From positions 23,411,362 through 23,475,361 of the forward strand of contig NC_060061.1 in assembly GCF_020283565.1 (NCBI RefSeq): a stretch of 64,000 nucleotides of DNA. Direction: 5' to 3'. Each line of letters opens with the position of its first letter. Positions within the stretch are counted from its first letter, which is position 1. Source of the DNA: Trifolium pratense. Taxonomy: Eukaryota > Streptophyta > Magnoliopsida > Fabales > Fabaceae. A program made the position numbers and the translations under genes. Positions 49,387 through 64,000 of this stretch are shown here, piece by piece. The notes below the pieces were generated by a model. The model did no database searches, was not told the DNA's origin, and was given only the letters and a program-made list of their open reading frames with translations.

Positions 49387-50111
49387 ATGTCAAGACAGAA
49401 AAAAATTCAGCAGCATTTACTTTATAATTATCGTACAATCATAATTAATCACCTATGACATAGTACATTACATTTAATTTGTTTTCTTTCTTTTAGACAA
49501 TTTAACCGTGAAAATTATGAAGAAATTGATCCGGATTACGCTGAATCCCTTGACAAATATGGTGAAGATTATTATGATAGATTGGAAAATTCCAGACGTA
49601 ACAACACAGATGCTGGTGTTCAAAATGCACCTAACACTTACGCAGTCAGTTTTATTCCATTGGGATTTGCAGATCATGAAATTCCCGATGTGCATACCTT
49701 TGAATTCACTCTTAACCATTTCAACCATTTCAGCAAAACACAAATTGTAAGTTTTTATCTTTTCATTTCATTTTTCACATCTGAACTTAGTTTTTTTAAA
49801 TGTCTATGATATTTATTATCTATTATTTATATTGGTTTAATTCTTCAAATTTTGTTTTATAGACTTTGCCCAACGAATTCTCAACTTACGTTCGTGATTT
49901 AAATTTGCAAACCCTAATTCTTGAAGTACCAGGAACAAACGGTTCAAAGGTACATTTAAGGTATCCAACCAATCCTTCTGAAAATGTCCAGATTGTTGGA
50001 GGATGGAAAAACTTTTGCTTTGACAATGGAATACAATTCGGTGATAGGCTTCGAATTGAATTCAAACATGTTTATCCAAATGTTGGCAAAGTTTTTAAGG
50101 TTACAACCTAA
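49387..50111 (+). pseudogene. B3-domain protein exons, start uncertain
   Basis: Two firm exons: 49497-49746 and 49863-50111, joined in phase with GT-AG borders. The second encodes a B3-like DNA-binding domain (TLPNEFSTYVRDLNLQTLIL; GGWKNFCFDNGIQFGDRLRI) of the plant-specific REM type and ends with a stop. A possible first exon, 49387-49432 (MSRQKKIQQHLLYNY), has a GT donor but joins one base out of frame. So the gene is either broken, uses a different first exon, or was cut by the MULE that ends at about 49382. Confidence 0.5.
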
Positions 50112-52425
50112 TTGGATACATATATGTGAGATCCATATGTAACCTACCTAAATGTTTAATTTTTTGTTTCAAGTTTTCCTTCAAATTGTAATAGACATTG
50201 ACAAGAAATTGTAATTCAGTTACTTTGATGTTTGATGTTTGATTTTACATGTTTCATTTCTAATTCAGTTATATTAATGTTAATTTACATATGTCGACTT
50301 ATGAAAAGTCGAACTGAAAACTATTTTGGGTTGCACATCACACTCTTGGAATGATGGAGAAAGCTTCCCTTATGAGGCGTATGATATGAGAGGTTGCAAT
50401 GACTTATTGTTGTAATTTCTTCATTGTAATCTCCTGCAATATCTGCCCAGAGAATAATTTGTGACCTACTACTGGCTATCACGATTCAAATATGGTTTGC
50501 CCTTCGTTTTTCAAACCTTCACCAGTTGCTTTTGCTTGAAAGTTTACGCCCTGATAGATTATGTATTTTGTCGTGACACTGCAAATTACTAAATTATTTT
50601 TTTAGAAACATAACAAAATCATTCATACTTCTTTGCCTAATATTTTAAGCTTTTGGGATAATCAGTTCATGATATGGCTTAAGAGCTTGGCCAAGTGCTA
50701 TAACATTTGACCCTCAGCACCCTCTCACCTTCTATTGTTTTTTTTAAATTATTATGTTTTAGCATAAGATAGGCGGTCTTACGTGTTATTCACGCTTGAA
50801 GTGCTAAGATCTTTTATGTGAGAGTTTATTAGAAATTATTCACGTGTTTTCACCTATCAGCTTAAATTTTGAGATGTTTGGTTTATGGCAATTTCATGTA
50901 TCTCTTTTCCAATGAGTTGAATGAGGATTTTAGATGTAAATCATATCTTGTTTCAAAATTATATCTTCTTGTTTTCACACTGTCTTGTGCAGAGATCCCG
51001 GAGAATGTTTATATTAAATATTTTGGACCAGAGTTCTCATTGAAGATTCCAAATGGGCACATAGTATGTATTTCTCTATAGTTTAGTGCATACTGTATTT
51101 ATTTATCTAGACTTTTCTTTGTTTTTTAAATTGACTTTAGATTTTGAGTTTCTTATCTGAATTTTGACACTTCCAATTTACATTAGATGTGATCAAATAT
51201 ATGTACATATTGCAATAATTTCAGTTTAGATTTTCGGATTTTGCAATGTGCAGTGAAGTGTGTTTGATGCTTTTGTTAGACTTCACCAAGATTTGCAATG
51301 GACAATTGTAACACAGGTATCTAAATAATAATTATAACATTAATTTTAAGTGGATTTGACTTTTATTTCCACATTTAGCACATTTAAAAGGAATCAAATG
51401 GTTTGTGGTAGTGTCAGAATTTGCACCTAAGCATGTTGATTAAAGTTAGATTAGTGATGTTTAGAGTTCATTACTTTTCTTTTGTGGGGTACAAATTCAC
51501 AGTCCAAAATTGCTTTGAAAAAAGTGTGTACTTTTTACTATATTATTTCTTTGGCATTTCATTATTAAACATAATTATACTAATTGTTTCTTTGATATGT
51601 ATGTGTACTAAATTATAGGCTAACTGGTATATTGACTGACACCTTGATGTCTTGACAGTTTGGGTTTTGGTCCCTTGTATTAAAGAACTAATTTATGGCC
51701 CCTTGTTGTCTTTTGAAGTGATCATCTTGAACGTCTTGTATTTGAGGTTAACCACTGATGTTATAGCACCATCCCCATGGAAGATTCACGTGGAAGGGTA
51801 AGTTACTCCTAATTTAGTACGTACTAGGATCATATTGTTTTAAAGCCAAATGTTATTCCGACCTTGATCTCATTTTAATATAGATGGGAGAGGGCTAATA
51901 AATCCTAAGGGATTGTAATATTACAATAATCTCATCAATGAACTAACAAGCCGAGGTTCTTTTGCAAACTAGTTTTACCTTAAAAAGTTCAATTGGAGTT
52001 GTCAGCTGCAGATTGGGATCTACCACAACCACTTGAAGACGAATATGGAGGATGAGTTAGTCGAAGAATTATGTATGGTTTGTAAACTATAAGATATAGT
52101 TTGTTTTATTTTATCTTGTCTTAGATAGGAGATCAAATTAAACAAACTATATCTAACACATTAGAAAAAAATGTAGTTACTGTATTTTGTAAATTGTGAG
52201 TAATTTATTTTCCCTAAAGTGTATTTTTACTTTATATTTGTGAGTAATTTGTTTTGAGAATTCGGATGTAACTAGTATTTTTAAGAATATAGTTACTATA
52301 CTAAATTTATATGGATCAATTTTATGTATTTTATTGAATAATATGTGATAGTTATGGATGCAATTAAATTTATATTAATTTTTAAAAAAAAAAAATTCAC
52401 ATTAGAAAATGAAAAACTAGGTGAA
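50112..52425. other. Non-coding with one B3-like orphan exon
   Basis: Apart from the exon at 50993-51063 no gene is clear. The stretch is AT-rich with many short stops. It may belong to the Helitron whose 3' end is at 52832. Confidence 0.4.
50993..51063 (+). pseudogene. Orphan exon of a B3-type domain
   Basis: Between a TGTGCAG acceptor and a GTATGT donor it reads [20 protein letters not shown] plus GHI, the first strand and loop region of a B3/REM domain. The exons that should complete the domain were not found downstream. Confidence 0.45.
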
Positions 52426-52780
52426 ATACTACGAATTAGAGAGGGAAAAAATCCCTCACAAAAATACATTCTTTTAAATTAGTGACGGAAATTTGTCCCT
52501 CATAAATATTTCCCTCATAAAATCCCTCACTATTAGTTACGGAAATGTGTTCTAAAGTTGAATTTTGGTTTAAAAATAGTGACGGATTTAATCTTTGAGA
52601 CGGTAAAAATCCGTCGCAAACTGCAACGGATGTCAAAATCCCTCACAAATATTTTGCGACGTTCAATTTCTTTACGGATTTTGGTGCCTCACTAAATCCG
52701 TCGCTAAATTAGTTTGTGAGGGAATTTGTTGATTTAGTGATGGATTTCTTCCCTCTCTAAATTTGATTTTTCTAGTAGTG
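52426..52780. mobile_element. CACTA (En/Spm)-type MITE
   Basis: The right end complements to CACTACTAGAAAAATCAAAT then TTAGAGAGGGAAGAAATCC. The left end is ATACTACGAATTAGAGAGGG, a decayed match. The interior is full of short subterminal words on both strands (CCCTCAC, CCGTCGC, GTGACGGA), which in CACTA elements are transposase binding sites. No coding capacity. Confidence 0.75.
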
Positions 52781-52802
52781 AAAAATGCAGCGTAACGTTA
52801 CG

Positions 52803-52832
52803 ACCCGTGCGATAGCACGGGTCTATTACTAG
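52803..52832 (+). mobile_element. Helitron 3' terminus
   Basis: A perfect hairpin ACCCGTGC-GATA-GCACGGGT (52803-52822) is followed by TCTATTA and CTAG (52829-52832), then T. This is a textbook Helitron 3' end. The 5' end is not identified; the B3 exons to the left may be cargo. Confidence 0.75.
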
Positions 52833-53738
52833 TATTCTTTAAAAGATATTATATGCAGAACAACAATATTTACTAGCAAAATAGCAATATTGTTTGTGTC
52901 AAACTCGGAAAATACTTGGTCACTCATGTTTAACGCACGGACACACGACACCAACACTTAGGTACCGTTTGGCCGAACTTATTTTCTACTTTTTTATATT
53001 TTTAAGTAGAAGGTAGGCCAAACACAATATAAATTAAGTACTTAGTAAAATTAAGAACTTATTTTGAAATGAAAAATATTGAATAGAAGGAGCTTTGACC
53101 AAAAGTTGTTGAAAGGAACTTTACAACAACTTTTTACGGAGCTTAGCTTTAGTGACCCACCATCGAATCCCACCTCAGCCATTTTTCTAATTTTTCAATA
53201 TTATTTCAGTATTAACTTTCGCGGCCCTTATTTTTTTTTTCTGTTCCCACTCTTTATTTAGCATCTCCCGCTAAATCTTTAACCCTATTCATCCTATATA
53301 TATATATATATTTGCTACTCTACCTTTATGCACTGCATCGTCGTTGTCAATCTGCCATAGAATCATCATCAGGTACTTTTCTATTTTTCTCTTTCGTTTA
53401 CTTACTGAGTAACTATGTATTTTATAATTATATCCATTGATTTTTCATTTCATTTTATATTGTTTTATAAAGATGTGATATGTGATAGGAGTAGATAATT
53501 TCATTTCATTTTATATTGTTTCACATACTAGTTATACGAATCCTGTTACTAGTATATAATTTTGACTATTTATATAGGTTAGATAAAGCATATGACGGAG
53601 TGTCGATTTGACTATAATGAGTTTTCCTATATAAAATTTATGAGTTAACAGTTATCGGATGAATCTAAAAAGTAAAAATTTATGATCGTTTCTTTCTTTC
53701 TCTTTTAAGTATTTATGATTTTCTAACATAATGCAGCT

Positions 53739-54744
53739 ATGACTATCAAAGAAAACCTTTCATGTAAATATGAAAATTTAGAAAAAGCAAAGTGGAACAA
53801 TCCAAATGATACCAAACTGCTACTTGACATTTGTATTGATGAGATTCGTAAGTGTGGGAAACCGGGAACTGGTTTTAGGAATAAGATATGGGCAGAGATA
53901 CGTGAAGCATTCAATAAGGGTGCTGATAAAAAATATAGTCAAAAACAGTTGAAAAATAGAATGGATAATTTGAAAATTGATTGGACCACCTGGAAGCAAC
54001 TAAAGGGTAAAGAAACAAGCTTAGGATGGAATTCTCAAACAGGAACTATTGTAGCTGATCCTACATGGTGGGAAGCTAAAATCAGGGTGAGTATTACAAT
54101 AATTTTTATTTATTTTTTGTGAAAATTAAGAGAATGGTTTGTCTAACTATTATCCTTAACTGGTTGTGCAGGAGAATGCAAAATATGCAAAATTTCGATG
54201 CCAAGGATTGGAATTTCGTGAAGAATTGGAAATTATATTTGGGGAGACTGTGGCAACAAGTCAATACCAATGGACACCGGCTTTGGGGGTACCATTAGAA
54301 TCTAATGGCAAAAATACTATTGATGATGTGTCACTAGAAAATATTGAATCCGATGATGATGACGTTATTCTTGTGGAAAATACCCAATCAAAAAAGAAAA
54401 GAAAGGTTTCCCCAGATATGGGTGAGAAAGGGACAAAGGTTAAGACAAAGGTTGCGACTGCAACAACTATGAGAAGCACATTTGAGCGATTAGTTCAAGC
54501 AGCGGAAAGTCACAATGAAGTTGAGAAAGCTGAAATTGCGGCTACATCTCATGTTCATGGACAATACTCAATTCCTGATTGTGTTAACATATTGAAAAAT
54601 TTAAAGGAGGAAGGACTTTTGGATGGTCAACAATTTAGTTATGCTTTAGAGATGCTTAAAGATGAAAGTAATAGAATCCTATTGATGTCCTTAAAAGATT
54701 TTATAAATGCTTTGGTAGACTGGCTTCTATATAAATATAAGTGA
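53739..54744 (+). CDS. Harbinger Myb/SANT-like accessory protein
   Basis: Two exons, 53739-54086 and 54172-54744, in phase, giving 306 residues. The N-terminal Myb/SANT-like DNA-binding domain spans about residues 18-115: WNNPNDTKLLLDICIDEI, GTGFRNKIWAEIREAFN, QLKNRMDNLKIDWTTWKQL, GWNSQTGTI. A basic stretch KKKRKVSPD at about 200 looks like a nuclear localisation signal. In this superfamily the Myb-like protein helps the transposase enter the nucleus and bind the element ends. The ATG lies just behind an ATGCAG acceptor, so a 5'-UTR intron is likely (leader around 53340-53372). No internal stop or shift. Confidence 0.85.
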
Positions 54745-54980
54745 GAGGAGCATGAGTGACAAAAACTATGTAGTATTGGGTTAAGATTTAACTTTTTTGT
54801 TTTTTAATTTCCATTTAGATTTACTTTTATGCTTTTGGTTGAGATTTTGCTAGTATCCTCTCTTATTTGTTTTTCAATATTAAATTGAGAATTTTGTATT
54901 AGTATTTATGCTTATGCATTTCAACTACTTTAACGATTATGTATTCGTATTTATTTCCGTATTTTCTATTTTTCTTTCAG

Positions 54981-56321
54981 ATGCCTTTTAATCAAATCAA
55001 TGAGCATTCGAGAAAAGTTAAAAAAAGAAAATGTGGGTTTTATAAAATATGTTATGCTGCAGCAGTAATTGCTTTTGACTATCATATGAAGTACTTAATG
55101 AAGCAAGGTAATAGATTTCTTTATTCTCATGGATGGACTTGGGTTCGAGAAACTCTTAACACACCAGGTGAAAGTTATAACATGTTTAGGATGGAATCTC
55201 ATGCCATATTGAAACTTGAAAAGTTATTGGTGAGTAAAGGATGGTTGCATCCATCTAAAGAAATGACATCATTGGAGGCACTTGCTATGTTTCTTTGGAG
55301 TTGTGCACATAGCGAGACTAATCGAAACGTTCAGAATAAATTTGGAAAATCAGGTGAGACTGTAAGTAGAAAGTTTGGGGAAGTTTTGGAAAGTTTATGT
55401 TTATTAGCAAAGGAAATTGTAAGACCTCCAGATTTCAACTTTGCAGAAATTCCATCCAAGATTAAAAATGATCGTAGGTATTGGCCCCATTTTAAAGGGT
55501 GCATATGCATTGGTGCAATTGATGGAACACATATTCCTGCCATTGTTCCCACTAAAGATCAAATTCGTTATATTGGTAGAAAAGGATACCCAACACAAAA
55601 TGTCATGTTAGTGTGCAACTTAGACATGTTATTTACTTTTGTTGTTGTTGGTTGGCCTGGTACTGCACATGACACTCGTATTCTTTCATCTGTGATTGAA
55701 GAAATGAAAAGTGTTTTCCCTCATCCCCCCGAAGGTATGCATAACTTCATTATATAATAAATTTTAACACACGCGCGTGCGCGCACACACATGTATCTAT
55801 AAAGTTATTTATCCATATAAAGTAATAATAAAGTTTTATAATTTTTAGGAAAATACTATCTGGTTGATGCTGGATATCCAAATATGAAAGGGTACCTATC
55901 ACCTTACAAAGGTGAAAGATATCACATTCCAGATTTTAGAGATGGCAGTCAACCTGAAGGAATGCATGAAGTGTTAAACCATGCACATTCTTCATTGAGA
56001 AATGTCATTGAAAGAACAATTGGAGTTTGGAAGAAAAGGTGGCATATCCTATCTGATATGAGACCATTTTCATTAATCAAACAACAGAAGATCGTAGTTG
56101 CAACAACAACGCTTCATAACTTTATCCGTATGTGTGGTGTTGAAGATAAGGAATTTAACAAATGCGATGATAACTCTGAACATATGAATGAACCCGAAGA
56201 AGAAAGAAATATAAATGAAGAAATGAGTTCATACAATCCAAGAAGAGCACAAGATGGAGACTACATGAATGCAGTTAGAAATCAAATAGGCACTGCATTG
56301 ATGGAAATTAGAAATGATTGA
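54981..56321 (+). CDS. PIF/Harbinger DDE transposase
   Basis: Exons 54981-55734 and 55849-56321 join in phase (GAA-G|GA-AAA) for 408 residues. A helix-turn-helix-like N-terminal region (about 75-140, with NVQNKFGKSGETVSRKFGEV) precedes a DDE_Tnp_4 catalytic domain: AIDGTH with D181, GTAHDTRI with D231, and NVIERTIGVWKKRW with E306, so all three catalytic acids are present. It cuts and pastes the element with 3-bp TTA/TAA target duplications. It lies 236 bp after the Myb-like gene on the same strand and is probably transcribed separately. No disabling change was seen. Confidence 0.9.
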
Positions 56322-56720
56322 GTTTGTGATGATTTATGTTTTTTTTTATATAAGATTATTTATGTGTTTAATAATGCATTATTTGCTAACCTCTATTGAT
56401 ACTATTATTATCATATTATTAAAGCCTCCTCAAACAATCTCTCATCACAAAATGTTTCAACAAATTTTTTTTTAATGTAGAAATAGAGTTTCGTAATGCA
56501 TTTATCTGCTTTTATATTGTAATTTTTTTATTTATTTTATGTATTTATTATATCAATACATAATAATTTGAAAGTTTTGTAAAAATCATTTCCCAAACAA
56601 CTTTCAACTTAAAAATAACTTTATGAGTTTTAAAAATAAAAATTACCAAACAACTTTAACTTTTTTTTTAAAAGCTCTTACTTTCAACTTATAATTATAT
56701 TGAATTGTGCCATTTTTTTA

Positions 56721-57544
56721 AATTATTGTCGGTGTCAACGTGTCAGTGTCGTGTTCTGTGTTTGTGTCTGTGCTTCATAGTGTTTAGCAGTTACATCTCC
56801 CTCTCCTTTCTCAAAACAAACACCAAGGCTTGAAATACAAATCACAAATTCTTGGTTTCTGTCCTGACAAGTTTTGATAAGTCGAGTTTAGGCGAGTTTA
56901 GATCGCCAATAACATGATATTGTGCTGATTATATATTATTACAAATTGAAATGTGTAAAGGGTGAACATGCAGAACAGAACCTAGTTTGTTAACTTGAGG
57001 AAATGCACAATGATTTAGTCACCTTGTTACATTTTTAATAGGCTGAATATGTTCCGTGTGTTACGGCCTAGTGGTTGGCTATCTAGACGTTTTTTGGCAG
57101 GTGAGTGGCTTCGATTATATGTTTTCACGCTTCCCCCTCCTTGTGTGTGCGTGTGTGTGGCTACTCATGTTGAGATTCATAATATCAGAGTAAAATGAGA
57201 GAAAAGTTTGAGAAATTTGTAATGGAACTAATAGAATTGATACAAATGAGTGTGCAACTTCTATCTTATATACTAACTAGTTAATCCGCCTATATTAACT
57301 AGCTAATGGGCCTAACTCTATATAGTTCAACAACTCATTAATTAAAAAATAAAAGTTGAACATAAGGAAAAAAAAAAAAAAAACAAAAGAGAGTATCATT
57401 TATTCATAGAGCATGCACCAATTACAAACTTTGAGAAAAATTCTTATATGTATGCATGTTGTTCAACGATGCCCGAATTTGAAGGCCATATTATCTTATA
57501 CAATTCAAAAACGTATTGAAGGAGACGAGCGCAGGTAGAGATTG
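56721..57544. other. Intergenic, 3' of the E2 gene
   Basis: Contains the GTGTCAGTGTCGTGTT repeat at about 56735-56785, a SINE-like TTACGGCCTAGTGGTTGGCT near 57061, and AT-rich DNA that probably includes the 3' UTR of the minus-strand E2 gene. Confidence 0.4.
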
Positions 57545-58503
<959 letters not shown>

Positions 58504-59916
58504 ATTCAAGCTGTTCTCTTCTAAGTATGAATTCTATATTACTAGCAAACTACAAGAAACAAAACAGGTTTGCAAGCATATTTAATGGAGCACATAGTCG
58601 GTGTTTGAGAAGAGACAGTGAGAGGAATCAATGCAGAGCTCCATTTGCTGATTTTTTTACCAATGGAAGTGGGTACAGTATATATTCTTCAAGAAAAAGG
58701 AAGATAAGATTTTAAGAATAAAAGATGTTTGCCATATTACATTGTATTTTTGCCGCTTTCAATTATGATATGATTAATCATTTTCAAACTGCTTGGCCTA
58801 CCCACTAGGATTGAACTAGTGGTTAGAAATTAGAATATTTTGAGTCCTTGAATTCAAACATGGCTGTCCATCCACACAAAATATCCTTCTATAGGAAATT
58901 ATATATCAAAGTTAAATGTTGAATCCACAAAGAGTTGTTGATTAGTTAATTAATTATAGTTTTGGTTTAGTATATTTAATTAAAGTAGTCCAACATCTCT
59001 TCAAGAATCTTCAAACCTTCCTTTTTGCTTTAGGTAACACTTCCCTTGTAAAATGTATCGGTGCCAAAACAAGATACCAAGATATTAGAGATCCAAAGTT
59101 TGATCCGACCTAATCAGTCCACAAGTTCAGCATCTGATCAAATTGTAAGAAGTGAAAGAAGAATATAGTTTTGTTTTATGTATCCTTCAAAACAATGTGA
59201 TACTGATATCATGTGCAGACATAAAGATGTTGACAGCTCCATGGTATTATCTCCTTTATTATTACTCCTAAGAGCTGACTTTCAATTTAAAAATAAGGTG
59301 TAATCTAGAGAAAATCGTAGCTAAAACAATCATTGTCAGACTAAGAACTGAAGGGTTAAGACCAAAAAACTGAAATCATGTGCATTCGTCATAAGTTTTT
59401 ATGGTAAAATTAACCAAGACAACTGAACTTTGGACTATAAAATTTAGATTAATCACTTGAAAGCAAATTGAAGAATGAACCAATGAACAATCCAAACTTA
59501 TATTCAGGCTGTTAAGCAGCTAACATAATTAATTACATATACTTAGTTCACATCGAAAGCCATATATATGTTGCAAATACTTCCTAGATTAGATTACAAT
59601 GTGAGTAAAACCCATGTCCACAAATGGAGATGGCCATTTAATAATCAATACAATAGGTAAACATCCCAGAGAAACACAAAAGTTGTTGAACACACCAAAC
59701 ATGTTGAAATTATGACTTTACATATCATATAATCCCTTCAGCCAGAGACAAATAGCTTGATGCTTATAAGAAAACCATAAAGTGATCAGTTAGACACGGT
59801 GTTTGCTCCATCTAGGTTGAAAATAGTGAAAGATATAGAATCAGAATGGCAGAGACTACCAGGAAACGGCTACAGTCATGTCATCTTCCACAAACTACAA
59901 TATGAAGAACTGAAGA
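58504..59916. other. Intergenic between E2 and ROP genes
   Basis: Holds the E2 promoter and leader (right after 58503) and the 3' UTR of the ROP gene at its far end. No other gene was recognised; the short frame 58527-58715 has no family resemblance. Confidence 0.45.
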
Positions 59917-62780
<2,864 letters not shown>

Positions 62781-63566
62781 GGACAAAACTTAGAAACAGT
62801 TACTTATGTACTGTTCTTACTGTTGCCCACTAAAAACAAGACATGTGGATTAAAAATCCACATCAGCCCCACACACTTGTTATCACGTTAACGTCGTTAT
62901 CTGTTATTAGACTAAAGAGAAAAACGGTTCTCAATGTTCATTTGATCTGTTCCTTGAAATCATTCTCCAGATTCATTGATTCAGGAATGCTATTCTTATT
63001 TTTTTTGTCGGTACAACAGGAAATCTATTCTTTAAAATACACTTTAATTATACCTCGTATTCATTCTTCTTATTTGTTGAACTCCTGAGATTTACCCACT
63101 TTCTAATGGATCCTTGCATAAATAATATATTTGGCTTTTTTGTTCCATGTTCTATCTCAGTAAATAGTCCGATAAAATATATGTTCCATGGAAAAGGATT
63201 TGTCTGCCACTACAAAGCACACCAGTGTCTCAAATTTGTTAAAATATGATACTAAATAATGGAAGTAGGAGTGGTAGTAGACGTTGCAGTATTTTTTTTT
63301 CTATACAATTATGTTAATCATGCGTCAAACTAAATGTTTAATTTATCAATCGATCAAAATTTGGGGGAAAAATCTAATAGATTGATCTTGGTGGTGGCTA
63401 TCTCCAGCAGAATGGCGGTTGTTGCGATGCAGTGGTTAACGGAACAGAAACGAAGTTAGCATGAAAACAAGGGTGTGGGGCTGATGTGGAATTTTAATCC
63501 ACATGTCATGTTATTAGTGGGCAACAGTAAAAACAGTACATAGGGAACTGTTTCTAAGTTTTGTCC
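62781..63566. mobile_element. MULE-type MITE with 9-bp duplication
   Basis: TTTCCATAT flanks both ends exactly (62772-62780 and 63567-63575). Inverted arms of about 100 bp start GGACAAAACTTAGAAACAGT and contain TGGATTAAAAATCCACATCA, itself palindromic. There is no transposase; frames inside (62843-63088) are not recognisable. Its end sequence differs from the other MULEs in the window, so it is a separate family. Confidence 0.85.
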
Positions 63567-63828
63567 TTTCCATATTTTCCATTTATTAAGTTCACTATAA
63601 CACTACACTCAATATACAATTGGTTGAACAGATTACATGAATTTCATTTAATTAGAGAACAAGCGTTTGAAAGAGATAGAAAGACTATTATAGATTAACA
63701 ATGAATTAGTTCAAGTATTTTGGTCATTTAAATATGTGGTTAGAGGTTTGATTTACGACTCATGCATATTGAGAAAAATTGTTTGGAAGAGCATAATCTA
63801 TCGGTTATCATGAAAATAAAAAATAAAA

Positions 63829-63962
63829 GGCTTAAATGCACTTTTGATTCCCCTATTTTCAAAAAAATGAAGTTTTGGTCCTCCTATTTTAAAAACTAAC
63901 TTTTTAGTCCCCCAATTTTATTTTTGTTTTAGTTTTGATCCCCCATTCTATTTTAAGGCTAA
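63829..63962. repeat. MULE-like arm cut by a Helitron
   Basis: AGGCTTAAATGCACTTTTGA followed by repeated TTTTGGTCC/TTTTAGTCCCCC words resembles the arms of the GGCTAAATTGCA foldback family in diverged form. It stops at AAGGCTAA where CTAG of the next feature starts. Confidence 0.5.
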
Positions 63963-64000
63963 CTAGTATAACTTACTCGTGCTATCGCCCGGGTTAATGT
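63963..64000 (-). mobile_element. Helitron 3' terminus (minus strand, body outside the window)
   Basis: Read on the minus strand: CCCGGGC-GATA-GCACGAG hairpin, then TAAGTTATA and CTAG with T beyond. It resembles the end at 52803-52832 (same GATA loop). The body would lie to the right of the window. Confidence 0.6.

Larger units (their letters stand above)
52972..56720 (+). mobile_element. PIF/Harbinger transposon, apparently coding-complete
   Basis: The left end is TTA followed by GGTACCGTTTGGCC. Two open genes inside (Myb/SANT-like and DDE transposase) have the order and orientation usual for this superfamily. The right end is not exact: AAACAACTTTCAACTTAAAA and ACCAAACAACTTTAAC motifs near 56595-56665 are like the left subterminal sequence, but no clean inverted end with TTA was found, so the right limit is approximate. 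Outside, ACACGACACCAAC (about 52945) and the inverted-type GTGTCAGTGTCGTGTT (about 56740) may be ends of a host repeat. Confidence 0.7.

Overview
The window looks like nuclear DNA of a temperate legume of the Medicago/Trifolium/Pisum type. It is very AT-rich. Genes carry short GT-AG introns, and the intergenic space is packed with plant transposons: tRNA-derived SINEs, MULE-type foldback MITEs with 9-bp target duplications, Stowaway, PIF/Harbinger, hAT-like and CACTA MITEs, Helitron ends, a TRIM, solo LTRs and LINE pieces. The legume assignment is inferred from protein similarity and recalled repeat types, not from a search.

Six ordinary host genes can be rebuilt exon by exon. They are a HIPP26-type metallochaperone (+, 2236-3568), an MSI2/3-type WD40 histone chaperone (+, 8974-11107), a bZIP19/23-type zinc-sensor transcription factor (-, 13864-15577), a USP-plus-kinase cytoplasmic kinase (-, 31216-34872), a UBC8/UBCH5-type E2 (-, 57545-58503) and a ROP small GTPase (-, 59917-62335). 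They do not form a pathway; the neighbourhood is simply two gene-bearing edges and a middle kinase around transposon-rich stretches.

From 15.9 to 31 kb the DNA is almost all repeats. It contains a diverged segmental duplication (about 17.85-18.95 kb against 23.58-25.73 kb) whose copies act as empty sites for each other's insertions. It also holds a 2.1-kb MULE that has picked up part of a dsRNA-binding-domain gene, and a solo LTR with a 5-bp duplication.

From 35.9 to 52.8 kb lies a nested-transposon zone: two adjacent SINEs, a TRIM, two copies of a GTACC-rich inverted-repeat element (one broken by a LINE, the other giving the uninterrupted site), a large foldback interrupted by a solo LTR that itself holds a MITE, an RPA1-like OB-fold gene, B3-domain exons, and Helitron 3' ends.

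From 53 to 56.7 kb is a PIF/Harbinger transposon with both genes open: a Myb/SANT-like protein and a DDE transposase with all three acidic residues. It is the only element here that looks potentially self-mobile. I saw no CRISPR, rRNA or true tRNA gene.
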